This document shows positions 9,227 through 18,685 of a stretch of DNA of 64,000 nucleotides, piece after piece. The DNA lies in contig CAVZZV010000005.1 in the NCBI GenBank assembly GCA_963779845.1, positions 1,054,001 through 1,118,000 of the forward strand, read 5' to 3'. Within the stretch, counting starts at the first letter, position 1; every line of letters begins with the position of its first letter. Under the pieces are notes generated by a model, which had not been told where the DNA came from, did not search any database, and was given only the letters and a program-made list of their open reading frames with translations. This DNA comes from CAVZZV01 sp963779845. Its GTDB lineage: Bacteria > Bacteroidota > Bacteroidia > Bacteroidales > GCA-2748055. The position numbers were made by a program, and so were the translations under genes.

Positions 9227-10072
9227 ATGCCACATCACGAATTTACATGGGAAATAAGCAATCAAAAACCTCTTTTTGTCAATTGGTGGAAGGCACAAAA
9301 GGAGAGCAAAAAGACGGTATTTCTTATTCACGGACTTGGGGAACACAGTGGAAGGTACGCCGATTGGGCCCTGCGATTCAATGCACATGACTATAATTTT
9401 CTCTCGTTCGATTTACCAGGGCATGGAAAATCCTACGGGAAACGCGGACACATTTCATCCCTGGAAAACATTTTGGATCATATTGATTTTGTCCTTAAAA
9501 AATCCGCTAATTTTTGTCAGGATCATAATATGGTATTCTACGGCCATAGTATGGGAGGGAATATCGCCCTCAATCATTGCATTAAGCGGAATTATCCATT
9601 TAAAGCACTGATAATTACTTCGCCCTGGTTAAAGCTCGTTTCGAAACCTTCCGGCTTGCACCAGTTATTAATTTCCCTTGCCAACAGGTTTGCGCCCTCA
9701 ATAACAATCAAAATTCCATTCAACGCTTCTGAAATGACCCATGACGAGGCGATCATGAAATCCTATTCCGAGGATCCACTGAATCATGGCCGGATTTCGG
9801 TAAGGCTCTTCCATGAAATGTCCCAGGGGGCCCAAACCGCTTTGAGCAATATTTATAAAATCAACTATCCCTTCCTTCTAATGCACGGCAGCGCCGATAC
9901 CATCACCTCTTCAAAAGCCAGCAAGTCTTATGTACTAAATACAGGTAAACGAATACAGTTCAAATTATGGGAAGGACAGTTTCACGAATTGCATAATGAA
10001 GCTACACGGGAAGAGGTGTTTAATTATATCATCCAATGGCTGGAACAGATAGATCGGGAAGGTAGAGGGTAG
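9227..10072 (+). CDS. Alpha/beta hydrolase, monoacylglycerol lipase type
   Basis: A 281-residue alpha/beta hydrolase of the Hydrolase_4 (lysophospholipase/monoglyceride lipase) group. Visible are the oxyanion-hole region HGLGEHSGRY, the nucleophile elbow YGHSMGGNIAL (Ser of GHSMG), a late aspartate in MHGSADTITS and the catalytic histidine in GQFHELHNE, the usual order of the triad. No signal peptide, so likely cytosolic. The neighbour downstream (GSCFA protein) is also a putative SGNH-type hydrolase, but co-function is not shown. Confidence 0.9.
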   Translation: MPHHEFTWEISNQKPLFVNWWKAQKESKKTVFLIHGLGEHSGRYADWALRFNAHDYNFLSFDLPGHGKSYGKRGHISSLENILDHIDFVLKKSANFCQDHNMVFYGHSMGGNIALNHCIKRNYPFKALIITSPWLKLVSKPSGLHQLLISLANRFAPSITIKIPFNASEMTHDEAIMKSYSEDPLNHGRISVRLFHEMSQGAQTALSNIYKINYPFLLMHGSADTITSSKASKSYVLNTGKRIQFKLWEGQFHELHNEATREEVFNYIIQWLEQIDREGRG

Positions 10073-10148
10073 AGATTCGAACAAGTCGATCAAATGCCTA
10101 AGCCAACGAAATGAGCTAAAGTCCAAATGACTATAAAGACAATACATC

Positions 10149-11126
10149 ATGAAATTCAGAACGGAAATCCCATCATTATCTTCACCATTTCGGCTTACTT
10201 ATGAAAAGCCCATGCTTTTTTTGGGTTCCTGTTTTACCGATAATATTGGTTTGAATCTAAAAGAACTTTACTTTCCCATCTTAATAAATCCATTCGGGGT
10301 CGTATATAATCCTTTATCGGTAAAGAAATCTCTGGAAATATTGATTGAAGAAAAAATCTACACAGAGAAAGATTTGCAACATTTCAATGGTCTTTGGTAT
10401 TCATGGGATCATCATAGTAGTTTTTCAAATCCTGAAAAGCATGAAATACTTAATAAAATAAACACCGAAATTGCAGAAGGGGTCCAAATTCTAAAGAAAT
10501 CATCCTTTTTACTGATTACATTTGGGACCTCCCGGGTGTATCGTTTAAGGGACACCAACCAGATTGTATGCAACTGCCACAAGAAACCCGCTTCCATTTT
10601 TAACCGGGAACTTCTGGAGGTGGATACCATTGTGAAAGAATATGAAGAATTATACCTAAAAATATCAAAAATCAATCCTTCCATACGGTTCATATTCACG
10701 GTAAGCCCTGTAAGACACTGGAAAGATGGTGCACATGGGAACCAGGTGAGCAAATCAATCCTATTTCTGGCACTGGAAAAAATAAAGGAAATTTATAAGG
10801 ATGCCTATGATTATTTCCCTTCCTATGAATTTTTGATGGATGATTTACGCGATTACAGATTCTACTCGGATGATCTGTTACATCCTAACGGGATAGCCAT
10901 CGAATACATTTGGCAAAAGTTCATGGAGAGCTATTTTGATCCGGAAACAAAAACCATAATTGAAACTCTCGGCAAAATAATAAAGGCTTCCCGTCACCGG
11001 GTGAACTTCCCGGGTTCCAAACAGCATAATGAATTCTCAGGGCGACAGTTGGATCAAATTTTTGAATTAGAAAAGAAATATCCTTTTCTTGATTTAACGG
11101 CACTGAAACAGCATTTTCTATCTTAA
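10149..11126 (+). CDS. GSCFA domain protein
   Basis: A 325-residue protein whose N-terminal LFLGSCFTDNIG motif is the signature of the GSCFA family, distantly related to GDSL/SGNH esterases and common in Bacteroidota. A downstream LHPNGIAIEYIW segment resembles the catalytic Asp/His block (D..HPN) of SGNH hydrolases. The substrate is unknown. It follows the lipase-like gene by 76 bases on the same strand. Confidence 0.88.
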   Translation: MKFRTEIPSLSSPFRLTYEKPMLFLGSCFTDNIGLNLKELYFPILINPFGVVYNPLSVKKSLEILIEEKIYTEKDLQHFNGLWYSWDHHSSFSNPEKHEILNKINTEIAEGVQILKKSSFLLITFGTSRVYRLRDTNQIVCNCHKKPASIFNRELLEVDTIVKEYEELYLKISKINPSIRFIFTVSPVRHWKDGAHGNQVSKSILFLALEKIKEIYKDAYDYFPSYEFLMDDLRDYRFYSDDLLHPNGIAIEYIWQKFMESYFDPETKTIIETLGKIIKASRHRVNFPGSKQHNEFSGRQLDQIFELEKKYPFLDLTALKQHFLS

Positions 11127-11301
11127 TGGGACTTATTGCCGGGAATGCTTAACCGCAAAGGCGCGAAGATTTTCGCGGAATTTGCACAAACAAGGTTGGT
11201 GTCGCCTGTGTAATACTCACACCTCGTGCGGGTAGACAGGCATGAATTAACATTCACCTGGCTTTGGGGTTATAGTAAGAAACAATTAACCAATCAAAAA
11301 A

Positions 11302-12366
11302 ATGGGGCTGCTCCTCTTCTATCTTTTTCTGGCTCTTGGAATATCCTTTCTCTGTTCAATAATGGAATCGGTCCTTCTGTCTACAAGCATGTCCTATATT
11401 GAAAACAAAATATCACAAGGAAACAAACCTGCCATCCTTCTAAAGAGTTTTAAGTCTAAAATTGACAAGCCCCTATCCGCAATTTTATCCCTCAACACCG
11501 TGGCGCATACCGTAGGAGCCGCCGGTGTTGGTGCCCAGGCCGTTAAGGTTTTCGGGGAAGCATCCTTTGGCTATATCTCCGCGTTACTGACCCTCCTTAT
11601 ACTTATTATTACGGAAATTATCCCGAAAACGATCGGAGCCATCTATTGGAGGGATCTGGCACCCACTTCTGCCCGGGTAATTAAAGCGATGATCTTCATC
11701 ACCTATCCACTTGTCCTCTTGTCTGATCTCATCACCCGCTCAATTTCCAGAAAAAGGAAAGCCTATAGTGTAAGCAGAGATGAAGTGGTTTTCCTCACCC
11801 GGGCAGGACAGGAAGAGGGGGTTTTTGAAGAAAACGAAAGCAAAATAATCCATAACCTTCTTCAACTCCGGAAGGTAAAATTAAGGGATATCATGACCCC
11901 TCGTACTGTTTTAGTTGCTGCCCCGGAAAGTATGAGTCTGGAAGAATATTACGGGAATAAAGATTTTATGACGTTTTCCCGTATTCCACTCTTTAAGGGA
12001 AATCTTGACAATATTACGGGTTATGTTTTGAAGGATACCATTCTATCCAGGCTGGCAGAGGACAAACATGACATGAAATTGTCTGCATTGCAGAGGGATT
12101 TGATTGTCACCTACGAACACTTTACAGTACCGAAATTATTCGAGGAATTGCTTTATAAAAAAGAACATATAGCACTTATAGTTGATGAATATGGCGGTAC
12201 CCGAGGCCTGATCACAATGGAGGATATTCTGGAAACTCTGCTGGGTCTCGAAATTGTGGATGAAAGCGATACCCAGACCGATATGCAAAAACTTGCCATG
12301 GAGAGGTGGAAGATGAAGAATAAGGATTCAACGAACCCTGACGAAGACAAATCATCAAATGATTAA
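11302..12366 (+). CDS. CNNM/CorC-type membrane protein (DUF21 + CBS pair)
   Basis: A 354-residue integral membrane protein. The N-terminal DUF21 domain (about residues 1-165, three to four membrane helices, with TEIIPKTIGA) is followed by two CBS domains (about 190-325, with VDEYGGTRGLITMEDILE near the end). CNNM/CorC proteins are implicated in Mg2+ or other cation efflux, with nucleotide binding by the CBS pair. The usual C-terminal CorC_HlyC domain is missing; the end is a short charged tail. Transport function is inferred from the family. Confidence 0.9.
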   Translation: MGLLLFYLFLALGISFLCSIMESVLLSTSMSYIENKISQGNKPAILLKSFKSKIDKPLSAILSLNTVAHTVGAAGVGAQAVKVFGEASFGYISALLTLLILIITEIIPKTIGAIYWRDLAPTSARVIKAMIFITYPLVLLSDLITRSISRKRKAYSVSRDEVVFLTRAGQEEGVFEENESKIIHNLLQLRKVKLRDIMTPRTVLVAAPESMSLEEYYGNKDFMTFSRIPLFKGNLDNITGYVLKDTILSRLAEDKHDMKLSALQRDLIVTYEHFTVPKLFEELLYKKEHIALIVDEYGGTRGLITMEDILETLLGLEIVDESDTQTDMQKLAMERWKMKNKDSTNPDEDKSSND

Positions 12367-12372
12367 CAAATT

Positions 12373-12459
12373 AAGACGTGATTAAATCACGTCTCTACAA
12401 ATCCATACATCACCACATTAAAACATCAAGACGTGATTAAATCACGTCTCTACAAATCC
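12373..12459. repeat. Two copies of a REP-like palindrome
   Basis: A 32-base unit beginning AAGACGTGATTAAATCACGT occurs at 12373 and again at 12428. Each contains a 10-bp inverted repeat (AGACGTGATT / AATCACGTCT around one base; 12374-12394 and 12429-12449) followed by CTACAAATCC. Such hairpins after a gene resemble REP elements and may also stabilise the 3' end of the transcript. Confidence 0.85.
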
Positions 12460-12462
12460 CCA

Positions 12463-12546
12463 AATCATCACATCATCACATCATCACATCATCACATCAT
12501 CACATCATCACATCATCACATCATCACATCATCACATCATCACATC
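12463..12546. repeat. Octamer tandem repeat (CATCATCA)n
   Basis: About ten near-perfect copies of CATCATCA in a row directly after the REP-like units. The surrounding gap (12367-12649) holds no gene. A repeat of this kind can change copy number by slippage; any effect on the TonB receptor gene 100 bases downstream is speculation. Confidence 0.95.
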
Positions 12547-12649
12547 AACTTCATTTCCCCGTTTCTGTTTAAGTTTTTCTATAAATATTTAAACAATACC
12601 GAAACAAAATGACTTCTTCTGTGTTATTTTGCTTAATTGACTTAAAAAA

Positions 12650-15076
12650 ATGAACCAGTCTCCAATCTTATCTATAGTATTTTTTACATTTTTCCAATTT
12701 CTGCTTTTCCCCGGGATAAACTCTCAAAACAACGGTAGTATAGAAGGAAGAATATACAATGCCAAGAACAATGAACCGGTTCCGTTCGCTACTATAGCCA
12801 TATTTGGCACCACCATTGGCTCTATCAGCGATCTTGATGGAAAATTCCTGTTCACCGGAATAAAGCCCGGGTTCATTGAGCTTAGAGCAACCAGCGTAGG
12901 CTTTGAACCCTATGTCTCTGAAGTTGTACAAGTGACCAATGCGCGTAAAGTATTTATCGACATTCCCCTTCAGGAAGCCAATGTAACACTGGAAGAGGTA
13001 ACAGTGAGAGCTTCACCCTTTAGAAAAAACGATGAAAGCCCGGTTAGCCTTCGCAGAATAGATATTGCCGAAATAGAAAAAAACCCCGGTGGAAATCGCG
13101 ATATATCGCGGGTTATCCAATCATATCCCGGAGTTGCCTCCACTCCGGCTTTTAGAAACGACATTATTGTACGCGGGGGGGGGCCAAGCGAAAACCGATT
13201 CTATCTTGACGGAGTCGAAATACCGAATATCAACCATTTTGCCACCCAGGGAGCATCGGGAGGGCCTGTAGGAATTATAAATGTGGATTTTATCCGGGAA
13301 GTGGATTTTTATTCAGGCGCATTTCCGGCCGACCGGGGAAATGCCCTCAGTTCAATCCTTGAGCTCAAACAGATTGATGGGAACAAGGAAAAAATTCAAT
13401 TCAAGGGGACTATCGGCGCATCCGACCTGGGACTAACCCTTGACGGGCCTTTGGGAGAGAAGACCACTTTTATTGCCTCTGCCAGAAGATCTTATCTTCA
13501 GGTACTTTTTTCACTTATCGGACTCCCCTTTTTGCCCACCTATAATGATTTTCAGTTTAAAACTAAAACCCGCTTCGATGCAAAAAACGAGCTTACCATT
13601 ATTGGAATAGGTGCATTGGATCAATTCAGGCTTAACCTTGAAGCCAATGAAACCGAGGAACAACAATATACCCTTGCTTACCTTCCCGTGAATGAGCAAT
13701 GGACCTATACCCTGGGTGCTGTTTACAAGCATTTTCGGGATAATGGCTTTGATACATGGGTACTTAGCCGCAATCATCTCAACAATGGGGTTTACAAATA
13801 TTTCAACAATATTGAAGTAGATTCACTCAAAACCATTGATTATAATTCAGATGAGGTTGAAACAAAATTTCGTTATGAATACTCAGGGAGAATTGGCAAC
13901 CGGATGAGGATCAATTATGGAGCGAACCTCGAAAAGGCCTACTATTACAATTCGACATTTAATAAAAACTTTATCAATGGAAGCCCTGTAACTATTGATT
14001 ATTCCTCAGATCTGGAAATGATCAAATGGGGGATATTTGGTCAGTTAACCCAGGATTTATTGAAAGATCGCCTTACCCTTTCCCTTGGACTTCGCATGGA
14101 TGCGAATAATTTTTCCCCCGAAATGAATAATCTTTTAGAGCAGGTTTCTCCTCGCCTGTCCGCTTCCTACCTAATAACAACAGGTTTTTACTTCAACTTT
14201 AATATGGGGCGGTATTATCAACTGCCTCCCTATACCAGTATGGGTTACCGAAATACTTCGGGTGATCTCATTAATCGAGATAATGGACTCACTTATATCA
14301 ATTCAGATCATATAGTGGCAGGATTAGAATGGAGGACTTCCGATAAGTCGCGCTTCACCCTTGAAGGCTTTTATAAAAACTATAATAACTATCCATTTAG
14401 CCTCAACGATTCCATTTCTATTTCCAGTAAAGGAGGAGGTTATGAGATATACGGCGACGAGCCGTTAAAGTCCATTGCGGATGGGAGAGCTTATGGATTT
14501 GAACTTTTATACAGGAACAAGGATCTCCTGGGAGGTAATTTAATTCTCTCCTATACCTTTGTAAAAAGTGAAGCTGAAGCCTTTGGAAAGAGCGGGGAAT
14601 CGGGTAAGCAGTGGGTCCCAACAGCCTGGGACAACCGGCATCTGTTAAACATTCTCGCCATCCGGCAATTTGATAATAACTGGCGCGTTGGATTGAAATG
14701 GAGGTTCGTTGGCGGAGCGCCGATCACCCCTTTTGATGAATTGGAATCGTCGTATGTACTGGCATGGAATGCACGTAATATCGGTATACCGGATTATTCG
14801 CGTTTCAATAGCCAAAGACTAAAAGCGTTTCATCAATTGGACCTGAGGCTCGACAAGGAATTCTTCCTGAAAAAACTTACCCTGAATTTCTACGTGGATA
14901 TCCAGAATTTGTATAACTTTAAATCTGATCAGCAGAAGGTCCTGGTGCTGGACCAGTCGAAGGAGCAACCTGTGAACCCATCAGCTCCTATAGCCGAACA
15001 ACGATATGCACTCAAGGAACTTGGACTGGCATCGGGGACGGTATTGCCTACCTTTGGAATTATTGTTGAATTTTAA
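12650..15076 (+). CDS. TonB-dependent receptor with carboxypeptidase-like N-domain
   Basis: An 808-residue outer-membrane receptor. After a signal peptide there is a carboxypeptidase-regulatory-like domain (about residues 28-115), a plug domain (about 120-240, with YLDGVEIPNINHF) and a 22-strand beta-barrel ending in F (IVEF). It is not a SusC protein: no SusD partner follows and it is shorter. The next gene, 10 bases on, encodes a DUF2271 lipoprotein, a family often found with iron or heme uptake genes, so metal chelate uptake is one reading; the ligand is not known. Confidence 0.92.
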   Translation: MNQSPILSIVFFTFFQFLLFPGINSQNNGSIEGRIYNAKNNEPVPFATIAIFGTTIGSISDLDGKFLFTGIKPGFIELRATSVGFEPYVSEVVQVTNARKVFIDIPLQEANVTLEEVTVRASPFRKNDESPVSLRRIDIAEIEKNPGGNRDISRVIQSYPGVASTPAFRNDIIVRGGGPSENRFYLDGVEIPNINHFATQGASGGPVGIINVDFIREVDFYSGAFPADRGNALSSILELKQIDGNKEKIQFKGTIGASDLGLTLDGPLGEKTTFIASARRSYLQVLFSLIGLPFLPTYNDFQFKTKTRFDAKNELTIIGIGALDQFRLNLEANETEEQQYTLAYLPVNEQWTYTLGAVYKHFRDNGFDTWVLSRNHLNNGVYKYFNNIEVDSLKTIDYNSDEVETKFRYEYSGRIGNRMRINYGANLEKAYYYNSTFNKNFINGSPVTIDYSSDLEMIKWGIFGQLTQDLLKDRLTLSLGLRMDANNFSPEMNNLLEQVSPRLSASYLITTGFYFNFNMGRYYQLPPYTSMGYRNTSGDLINRDNGLTYINSDHIVAGLEWRTSDKSRFTLEGFYKNYNNYPFSLNDSISISSKGGGYEIYGDEPLKSIADGRAYGFELLYRNKDLLGGNLILSYTFVKSEAEAFGKSGESGKQWVPTAWDNRHLLNILAIRQFDNNWRVGLKWRFVGGAPITPFDELESSYVLAWNARNIGIPDYSRFNSQRLKAFHQLDLRLDKEFFLKKLTLNFYVDIQNLYNFKSDQQKVLVLDQSKEQPVNPSAPIAEQRYALKELGLASGTVLPTFGIIVEF

Positions 15077-15086
15077 TCCTAAATCC

Positions 15087-15827
15087 ATGAACAAAATAAT
15101 TGGGCTAATGATTTTTCCCGCTCTGCTGCTTTCCGCATGCAAAGCCAGGGAACCTCAAATATATACCCCGGAAGGGTATAACTACAACCTACAGGCTGAA
15201 GGCCCTGAACTGGAAATTATCTTCAGGAGAGGGAATACACACAACCACCCCTTGATGGCCATCTGGGTGGAAGACCTTGAGGGAAATTATATTCAGACAT
15301 TATTTGTAGCAAAATCAATCGGGACCGGGGTATTTGAACACGGCAGAGCCAGCCATGGGAAATGGCTACCCGGGGAGGTAAGAAGACCCGCTGCACTTCC
15401 GGTATGGAGCCATAAACGGGGAATTCGGGCAGCAGACAACCTGTTTGTTCCTGATAGCCTAAACCCGATCAGCGATGCCTATACAGGCGCTACTCCTACG
15501 GGAGACTTTAACATGATTGTAAAACTTGATAATCCAACATTGAGAAAATTCAATCTCTTTTTTGAGATCAACCAATCCTGGGATTGGAACCAGTACTGGA
15601 CAAACAACAAATATCCCGATGACACGGATTACAAGAGTTCCTCACAACCCTCACTAATCTATAAAACTACAGTGAATATGGATTCGGAGGTAAAAAAATA
15701 TTCCATGGAACTGATAGGTCATGGCCATTATTCGGGAAAAAATGGCGATATTTATGAAAATTTAAATAGCATCACAACCGCCAGGGAAATTACCGCATCA
15801 ATAGATATTCTTGTGAAAAGTAATTGA
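15087..15827 (+). CDS. DUF2271 family lipoprotein
   Basis: A predicted lipoprotein of about 246 residues: the signal MNKIIGLMIFPALLLSAC ends in a lipobox cysteine. The ATG at 15087 is chosen over upstream in-frame starts because it gives this signal and lies after the receptor stop. The body resembles DUF2271 periplasmic proteins (IWVEDLEGNYIQTLFVAKS, GATPTGDFNM, SWDWNQYWTNNK). Biochemical function is unknown. It is likely translated together with the TonB receptor. Confidence 0.8.
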   Translation: MNKIIGLMIFPALLLSACKAREPQIYTPEGYNYNLQAEGPELEIIFRRGNTHNHPLMAIWVEDLEGNYIQTLFVAKSIGTGVFEHGRASHGKWLPGEVRRPAALPVWSHKRGIRAADNLFVPDSLNPISDAYTGATPTGDFNMIVKLDNPTLRKFNLFFEINQSWDWNQYWTNNKYPDDTDYKSSSQPSLIYKTTVNMDSEVKKYSMELIGHGHYSGKNGDIYENLNSITTAREITASIDILVKSN

Positions 15828-15934
15828 ATCGGTGATTAAATATTAATTACCCGGCAATAAGGGATTTTCAGCGTGATGGCAGTTATAATCCATAACAGGG
15901 TATCTATTTTACCTTATATTATAAAGAATATCAA

Positions 15935-16702
15935 GTGAACGTTATTGCCAGCCAAAAAAAACATAAACTCGGCATTGCCCTAAGCGGAGGCGGTGCAAGG
16001 GGGATCGCCCATCTGGGTGTCCTGAAGGCACTTTTCGAACATAATCTTCGTCCCGATATCCTGTCTGGGGTGAGTGCCGGAGCCATCATCGGAATTTTTA
16101 TTGCAGATGGCTATACCCCTGATGAAATCTTCGATTTTATTAAAAAGAAAAAACTATTCAATTTTTCCAGAATACAGGTCCCTAAAAATGGGCTCTTAAG
16201 CCTTCAGGGGCTGGAAGAACTACTGGATGAAAAAATTCATACCAAAGAGCTTCAGGATTTAAAGATTCCGCTGGTGGTGGGAGCTTCCAATTTAAACAGT
16301 GGTAAAATGGAGTATTTTGAGAAGGGCACCATCAACAAAATAATACACGCCTCTTCCGCAATTCCTGTTTTATTCTCACCCGTAAACATTGACGGCCAGT
16401 TGTATGCAGATGGCGGAATTTTTGAAAATCTTCCCGTAAGCATAATCCGGAAACGATGCCATAAACTTATCGGAATCCATGTTAACCCTGTCCAGGTTAA
16501 TCCGGAACTGGACAGCCTGGTAAAAATTGCCTCTCGCACTTTCCATCTTGCCGTTAATGAAACAGTAAAGGGTTCCCGAGAACTTTGTGATATATTTATT
16601 GAGCCCGATACTCTCTGGAAATATGATGTGCTCTCCGTTAAAAATGCAGATGAACTTTTTGGGGTAGGATATGAATTTACCAAAAAAATGATATTGGATT
16701 AA
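15935..16702 (+). CDS. Patatin-like phospholipase
   Basis: A 255-residue bacterial patatin (RssA/YchK-like). It has the oxyanion motif GGGARG, the serine nucleophile in GVSAGA and the aspartate in DGGIFENLP, which make up the Ser-Asp dyad. A GTG at 15935 is the start, since the glycine-rich motif follows in the normal position about 18 residues later. There is no signal peptide; such proteins are lipid acyl hydrolases, with the natural substrate unknown. Confidence 0.9.
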   Translation: MNVIASQKKHKLGIALSGGGARGIAHLGVLKALFEHNLRPDILSGVSAGAIIGIFIADGYTPDEIFDFIKKKKLFNFSRIQVPKNGLLSLQGLEELLDEKIHTKELQDLKIPLVVGASNLNSGKMEYFEKGTINKIIHASSAIPVLFSPVNIDGQLYADGGIFENLPVSIIRKRCHKLIGIHVNPVQVNPELDSLVKIASRTFHLAVNETVKGSRELCDIFIEPDTLWKYDVLSVKNADELFGVGYEFTKKMILD

Positions 16703-16767
16703 TCCTGAGACCCTGTAAAAAGAAATGCATTTTATTCCACTCCTCCTGCGGCATTAAATTCACATTA

Positions 16768-16787
16768 CTGTGATGTGCTGTGATGGT
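16768..16787 (+). promoter_or_regulatory. Direct repeat upstream of the corrinoid-cluster regulator
   Basis: Two adjacent decamers, CTGTGATGTG and CTGTGATGGT, lie about one helical turn apart, just upstream of the -7 element of the GntR-type gene. Their place fits an operator for the regulator itself (inference). Confidence 0.35.
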
Positions 16788-16803
16788 TTTTTAAAAAAAT
16801 CTC

Positions 16804-16811
16804 TATCTTTG
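16804..16811 (+). promoter_or_regulatory. Candidate -7 element of the corrinoid cluster
   Basis: TATCTTTG fits TAnnTTTG and ends 20 bases before the GTG start of the regulator gene. It probably drives the regulator and the corrinoid genes behind it. Confidence 0.55.
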
Positions 16812-16831
16812 CATTCAAATTTTTTTCCCCA

Positions 16832-17863
16832 GTGGACTATCATCCTTTCATACCCGTTTATAAACGTCTTACGGAGTTCTATCGTGGCAAGATCCTCAAT
16901 CAGGAATTGACCACCGGAAACAAAGTTGATTCCATCAGCAAAGTAATGTCCCGACACAGCGTCTCCCGGGAAACGGCCAAGCTTGTGCTTAAAAACCTGG
17001 TTAATGAAGGTCTGGCCATATCCGTACAGGGAAAAGGAACCTTCATAGCCTCTCAACCTGAAATCAAAAAAGAATGGGCCGTTGTTATGCCCTTTTATTC
17101 AACAAACCTGGAGCAGTTGATCATTCATCTGAGCCTGGAAGCACATTCAAGGGGCAGAAAGGTCAACTATTATATTCATTACAACAAAGCTGAAGAAGAA
17201 AAAAGGATCGTAGCTGAATTGATCAGAGAAGGACTTGAAGCGGTGATTATTATTCCAAACTTCGACGAATCCCTTACCGCGGAGTTCTACAGGAGACTGA
17301 CTAAATGGAACACAAGGGTGATCCTTGCGGACAACACTATGGCCGGCTCTTTTTTCAATTACGTTATCCAAAGCTATGATCTCGGGGTAAAGAGGGCTTA
17401 TGATCACTTTTTAAAAATGAATGACAGGAACCTGCTCCTGATTAAAGAGGAAGCATGGAGAGGGAAAAATCTGGTATATGACCTGATGGAGCAAACACTC
17501 CGGATTCTTGCCGGTACAGGCGAAAATCCCAGGGAGTTGTTGGTTCTTAATCAGGTGAAGGATCTTGATTACGAATACATAATTGAAAACAAGATCGGTG
17601 GCATACTGGCCTGCACCGATGTGGACAGTATCAGGATCACCGGTAGATTAAAACATTGGGGGATAAAGATGCCCTCTCAGGTATCCTTAGTTTCCTATGG
17701 AAATACTGAACTCACAGAATATTTTACTCCTTCCATTACCTCTATCGACTGCAAATACAAGGAAATGGCAAAAGAAACAGCAAACTTAATCCTCAATAAT
17801 AAACATAAAACGAAACCTCATCAGATCGTTATTCAACCCAAATTAATAATTAGAGAAACATAA
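16832..17863 (+). CDS. GntR-type regulator with sugar-binding-like C-domain
   Basis: A 343-residue transcription factor. The N-terminal winged helix (about residues 8-70: MSRHSVSRETAKLVLKNLV, then GKGTFIAS wing) is GntR type; residues about 75-340 resemble the periplasmic-binding-protein fold of LacI/AraR-type effector domains. The start is GTG at 16832, giving an N-terminus MDYHPFIPVYKRL typical for this class. It precedes the corrinoid protein gene by 11 bases, so it probably regulates the cluster in response to a small ligand, perhaps the methyl donor (inference). Confidence 0.88.
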   Translation: MDYHPFIPVYKRLTEFYRGKILNQELTTGNKVDSISKVMSRHSVSRETAKLVLKNLVNEGLAISVQGKGTFIASQPEIKKEWAVVMPFYSTNLEQLIIHLSLEAHSRGRKVNYYIHYNKAEEEKRIVAELIREGLEAVIIIPNFDESLTAEFYRRLTKWNTRVILADNTMAGSFFNYVIQSYDLGVKRAYDHFLKMNDRNLLLIKEEAWRGKNLVYDLMEQTLRILAGTGENPRELLVLNQVKDLDYEYIIENKIGGILACTDVDSIRITGRLKHWGIKMPSQVSLVSYGNTELTEYFTPSITSIDCKYKEMAKETANLILNNKHKTKPHQIVIQPKLIIRET

Positions 17864-17874
17864 ACCAGTAAACA

Positions 17875-18543
17875 ATGGAAATTCTTTTTGAAAAAATCGC
17901 ACACTGCATTGAATTTGGAAAAATCAACAATGGATCCCCTTATCCTCCGGACATGCGCGGGCAGGACGGGGCCGACGAACTCACAAAGCAAGCCCTGGAT
18001 GAAGGGGCAAAAGCAGAAGATATCCTTTCAAAGGCTCTGATAGTCGGAATGGAAAAAGTCGGTGTCAAATTCCGGGAGAATAAAATCTTTGTGCCACAGG
18101 TACTAATGTCTGCCAAGGCAATGAATGCCGCGATGGCTCATCTGAAACCCTTTTTTGCTTCCGGTGAAGCAAAGCGCAAAGGAACAGTTATTATTGGTAC
18201 CGTTGAGGGTGACCTGCATGATATTGGAAAAAACCTGGTGGCCATGATGCTCGAAGGTAACGGATATGAGGTAATCGATCTCGGCGTCGATGTAGGTCCG
18301 GACCAGTTCATGGCTGAAGTTGAAAAGCATCCCAACAGCATTGTCGGATTGTCAGCACTACTCACCACCACGATGGTGAATATGGAAAAGATCGTTAAAC
18401 AATTGAGAGAGAAAAAACCGGATTTAAAAATCTGTATTGGAGGAGCTCCCATAACCCAGGACTATTGCAATAAAATCAACGCCGATCTTTATAGTCCCGA
18501 TCCTCAGGGAATCGTGGAGTACCTGAATGCCATGGCTTCATAG
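17875..18543 (+). CDS. Corrinoid (B12-binding) methyl-transfer protein
   Basis: A 222-residue corrinoid protein like MtaC/MtbC/MttC. The N-terminal helical cap (about 1-90, methionine-synthase B12-binding type, with VPQVLMSAKAMNAAM) precedes a Rossmann-like domain with the cobalt-ligating motif GDLHDIGKN and the supporting GLSALLTTTM and IGGAPIT. Such proteins carry a methyl group on cobalt between two methyltransferases. It is the second gene of the cluster, next to a UroD-type methyltransferase and the reactivase RACo. Confidence 0.93.
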   Translation: MEILFEKIAHCIEFGKINNGSPYPPDMRGQDGADELTKQALDEGAKAEDILSKALIVGMEKVGVKFRENKIFVPQVLMSAKAMNAAMAHLKPFFASGEAKRKGTVIIGTVEGDLHDIGKNLVAMMLEGNGYEVIDLGVDVGPDQFMAEVEKHPNSIVGLSALLTTTMVNMEKIVKQLREKKPDLKICIGGAPITQDYCNKINADLYSPDPQGIVEYLNAMAS

Positions 18544-18557
18544 AGTCCCGGTTCATC

Positions 18558-18574
18558 GTGCATTTTATATGCAC
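18558..18574 (+). other. Small hairpin after the corrinoid protein gene
   Basis: GTGCAT and ATGCAC flank a five-base loop in the 142-base gap before the methyltransferase gene. There is no U-run, so it is not a classical terminator; it may influence mRNA stability. Confidence 0.3.
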
Positions 18575-18685
18575 CAAATTATAATGTCACGGGCAATGGA
18601 CAGAGTCCTCCTTTTCCTGTTGATTCCATAAACCTCAATTCAATATGTACCTGCTTGATTCATCAGGCATCTTTAAAACTCTATC

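Noticed and set aside
11140..11260. AACCGCAAAGGCGCGAAG and a CGCGAA/TTCGCG hairpin after the GSCFA gene
   Set aside because: It looks like a common dispersed intergenic word, but only one copy is seen in the window and the stem is six bases, so no feature was called.
15006..15086. Upstream extension of the DUF2271 reading frame
   Set aside because: It overlaps the TonB receptor's end and would destroy the lipoprotein signal that starts at 15087.
17875..18543. Cobalamin riboswitch upstream of the corrinoid genes
   Set aside because: The gap before the corrinoid gene is 11 bases and the leader of the regulator is about 20 bases, too short for a riboswitch.
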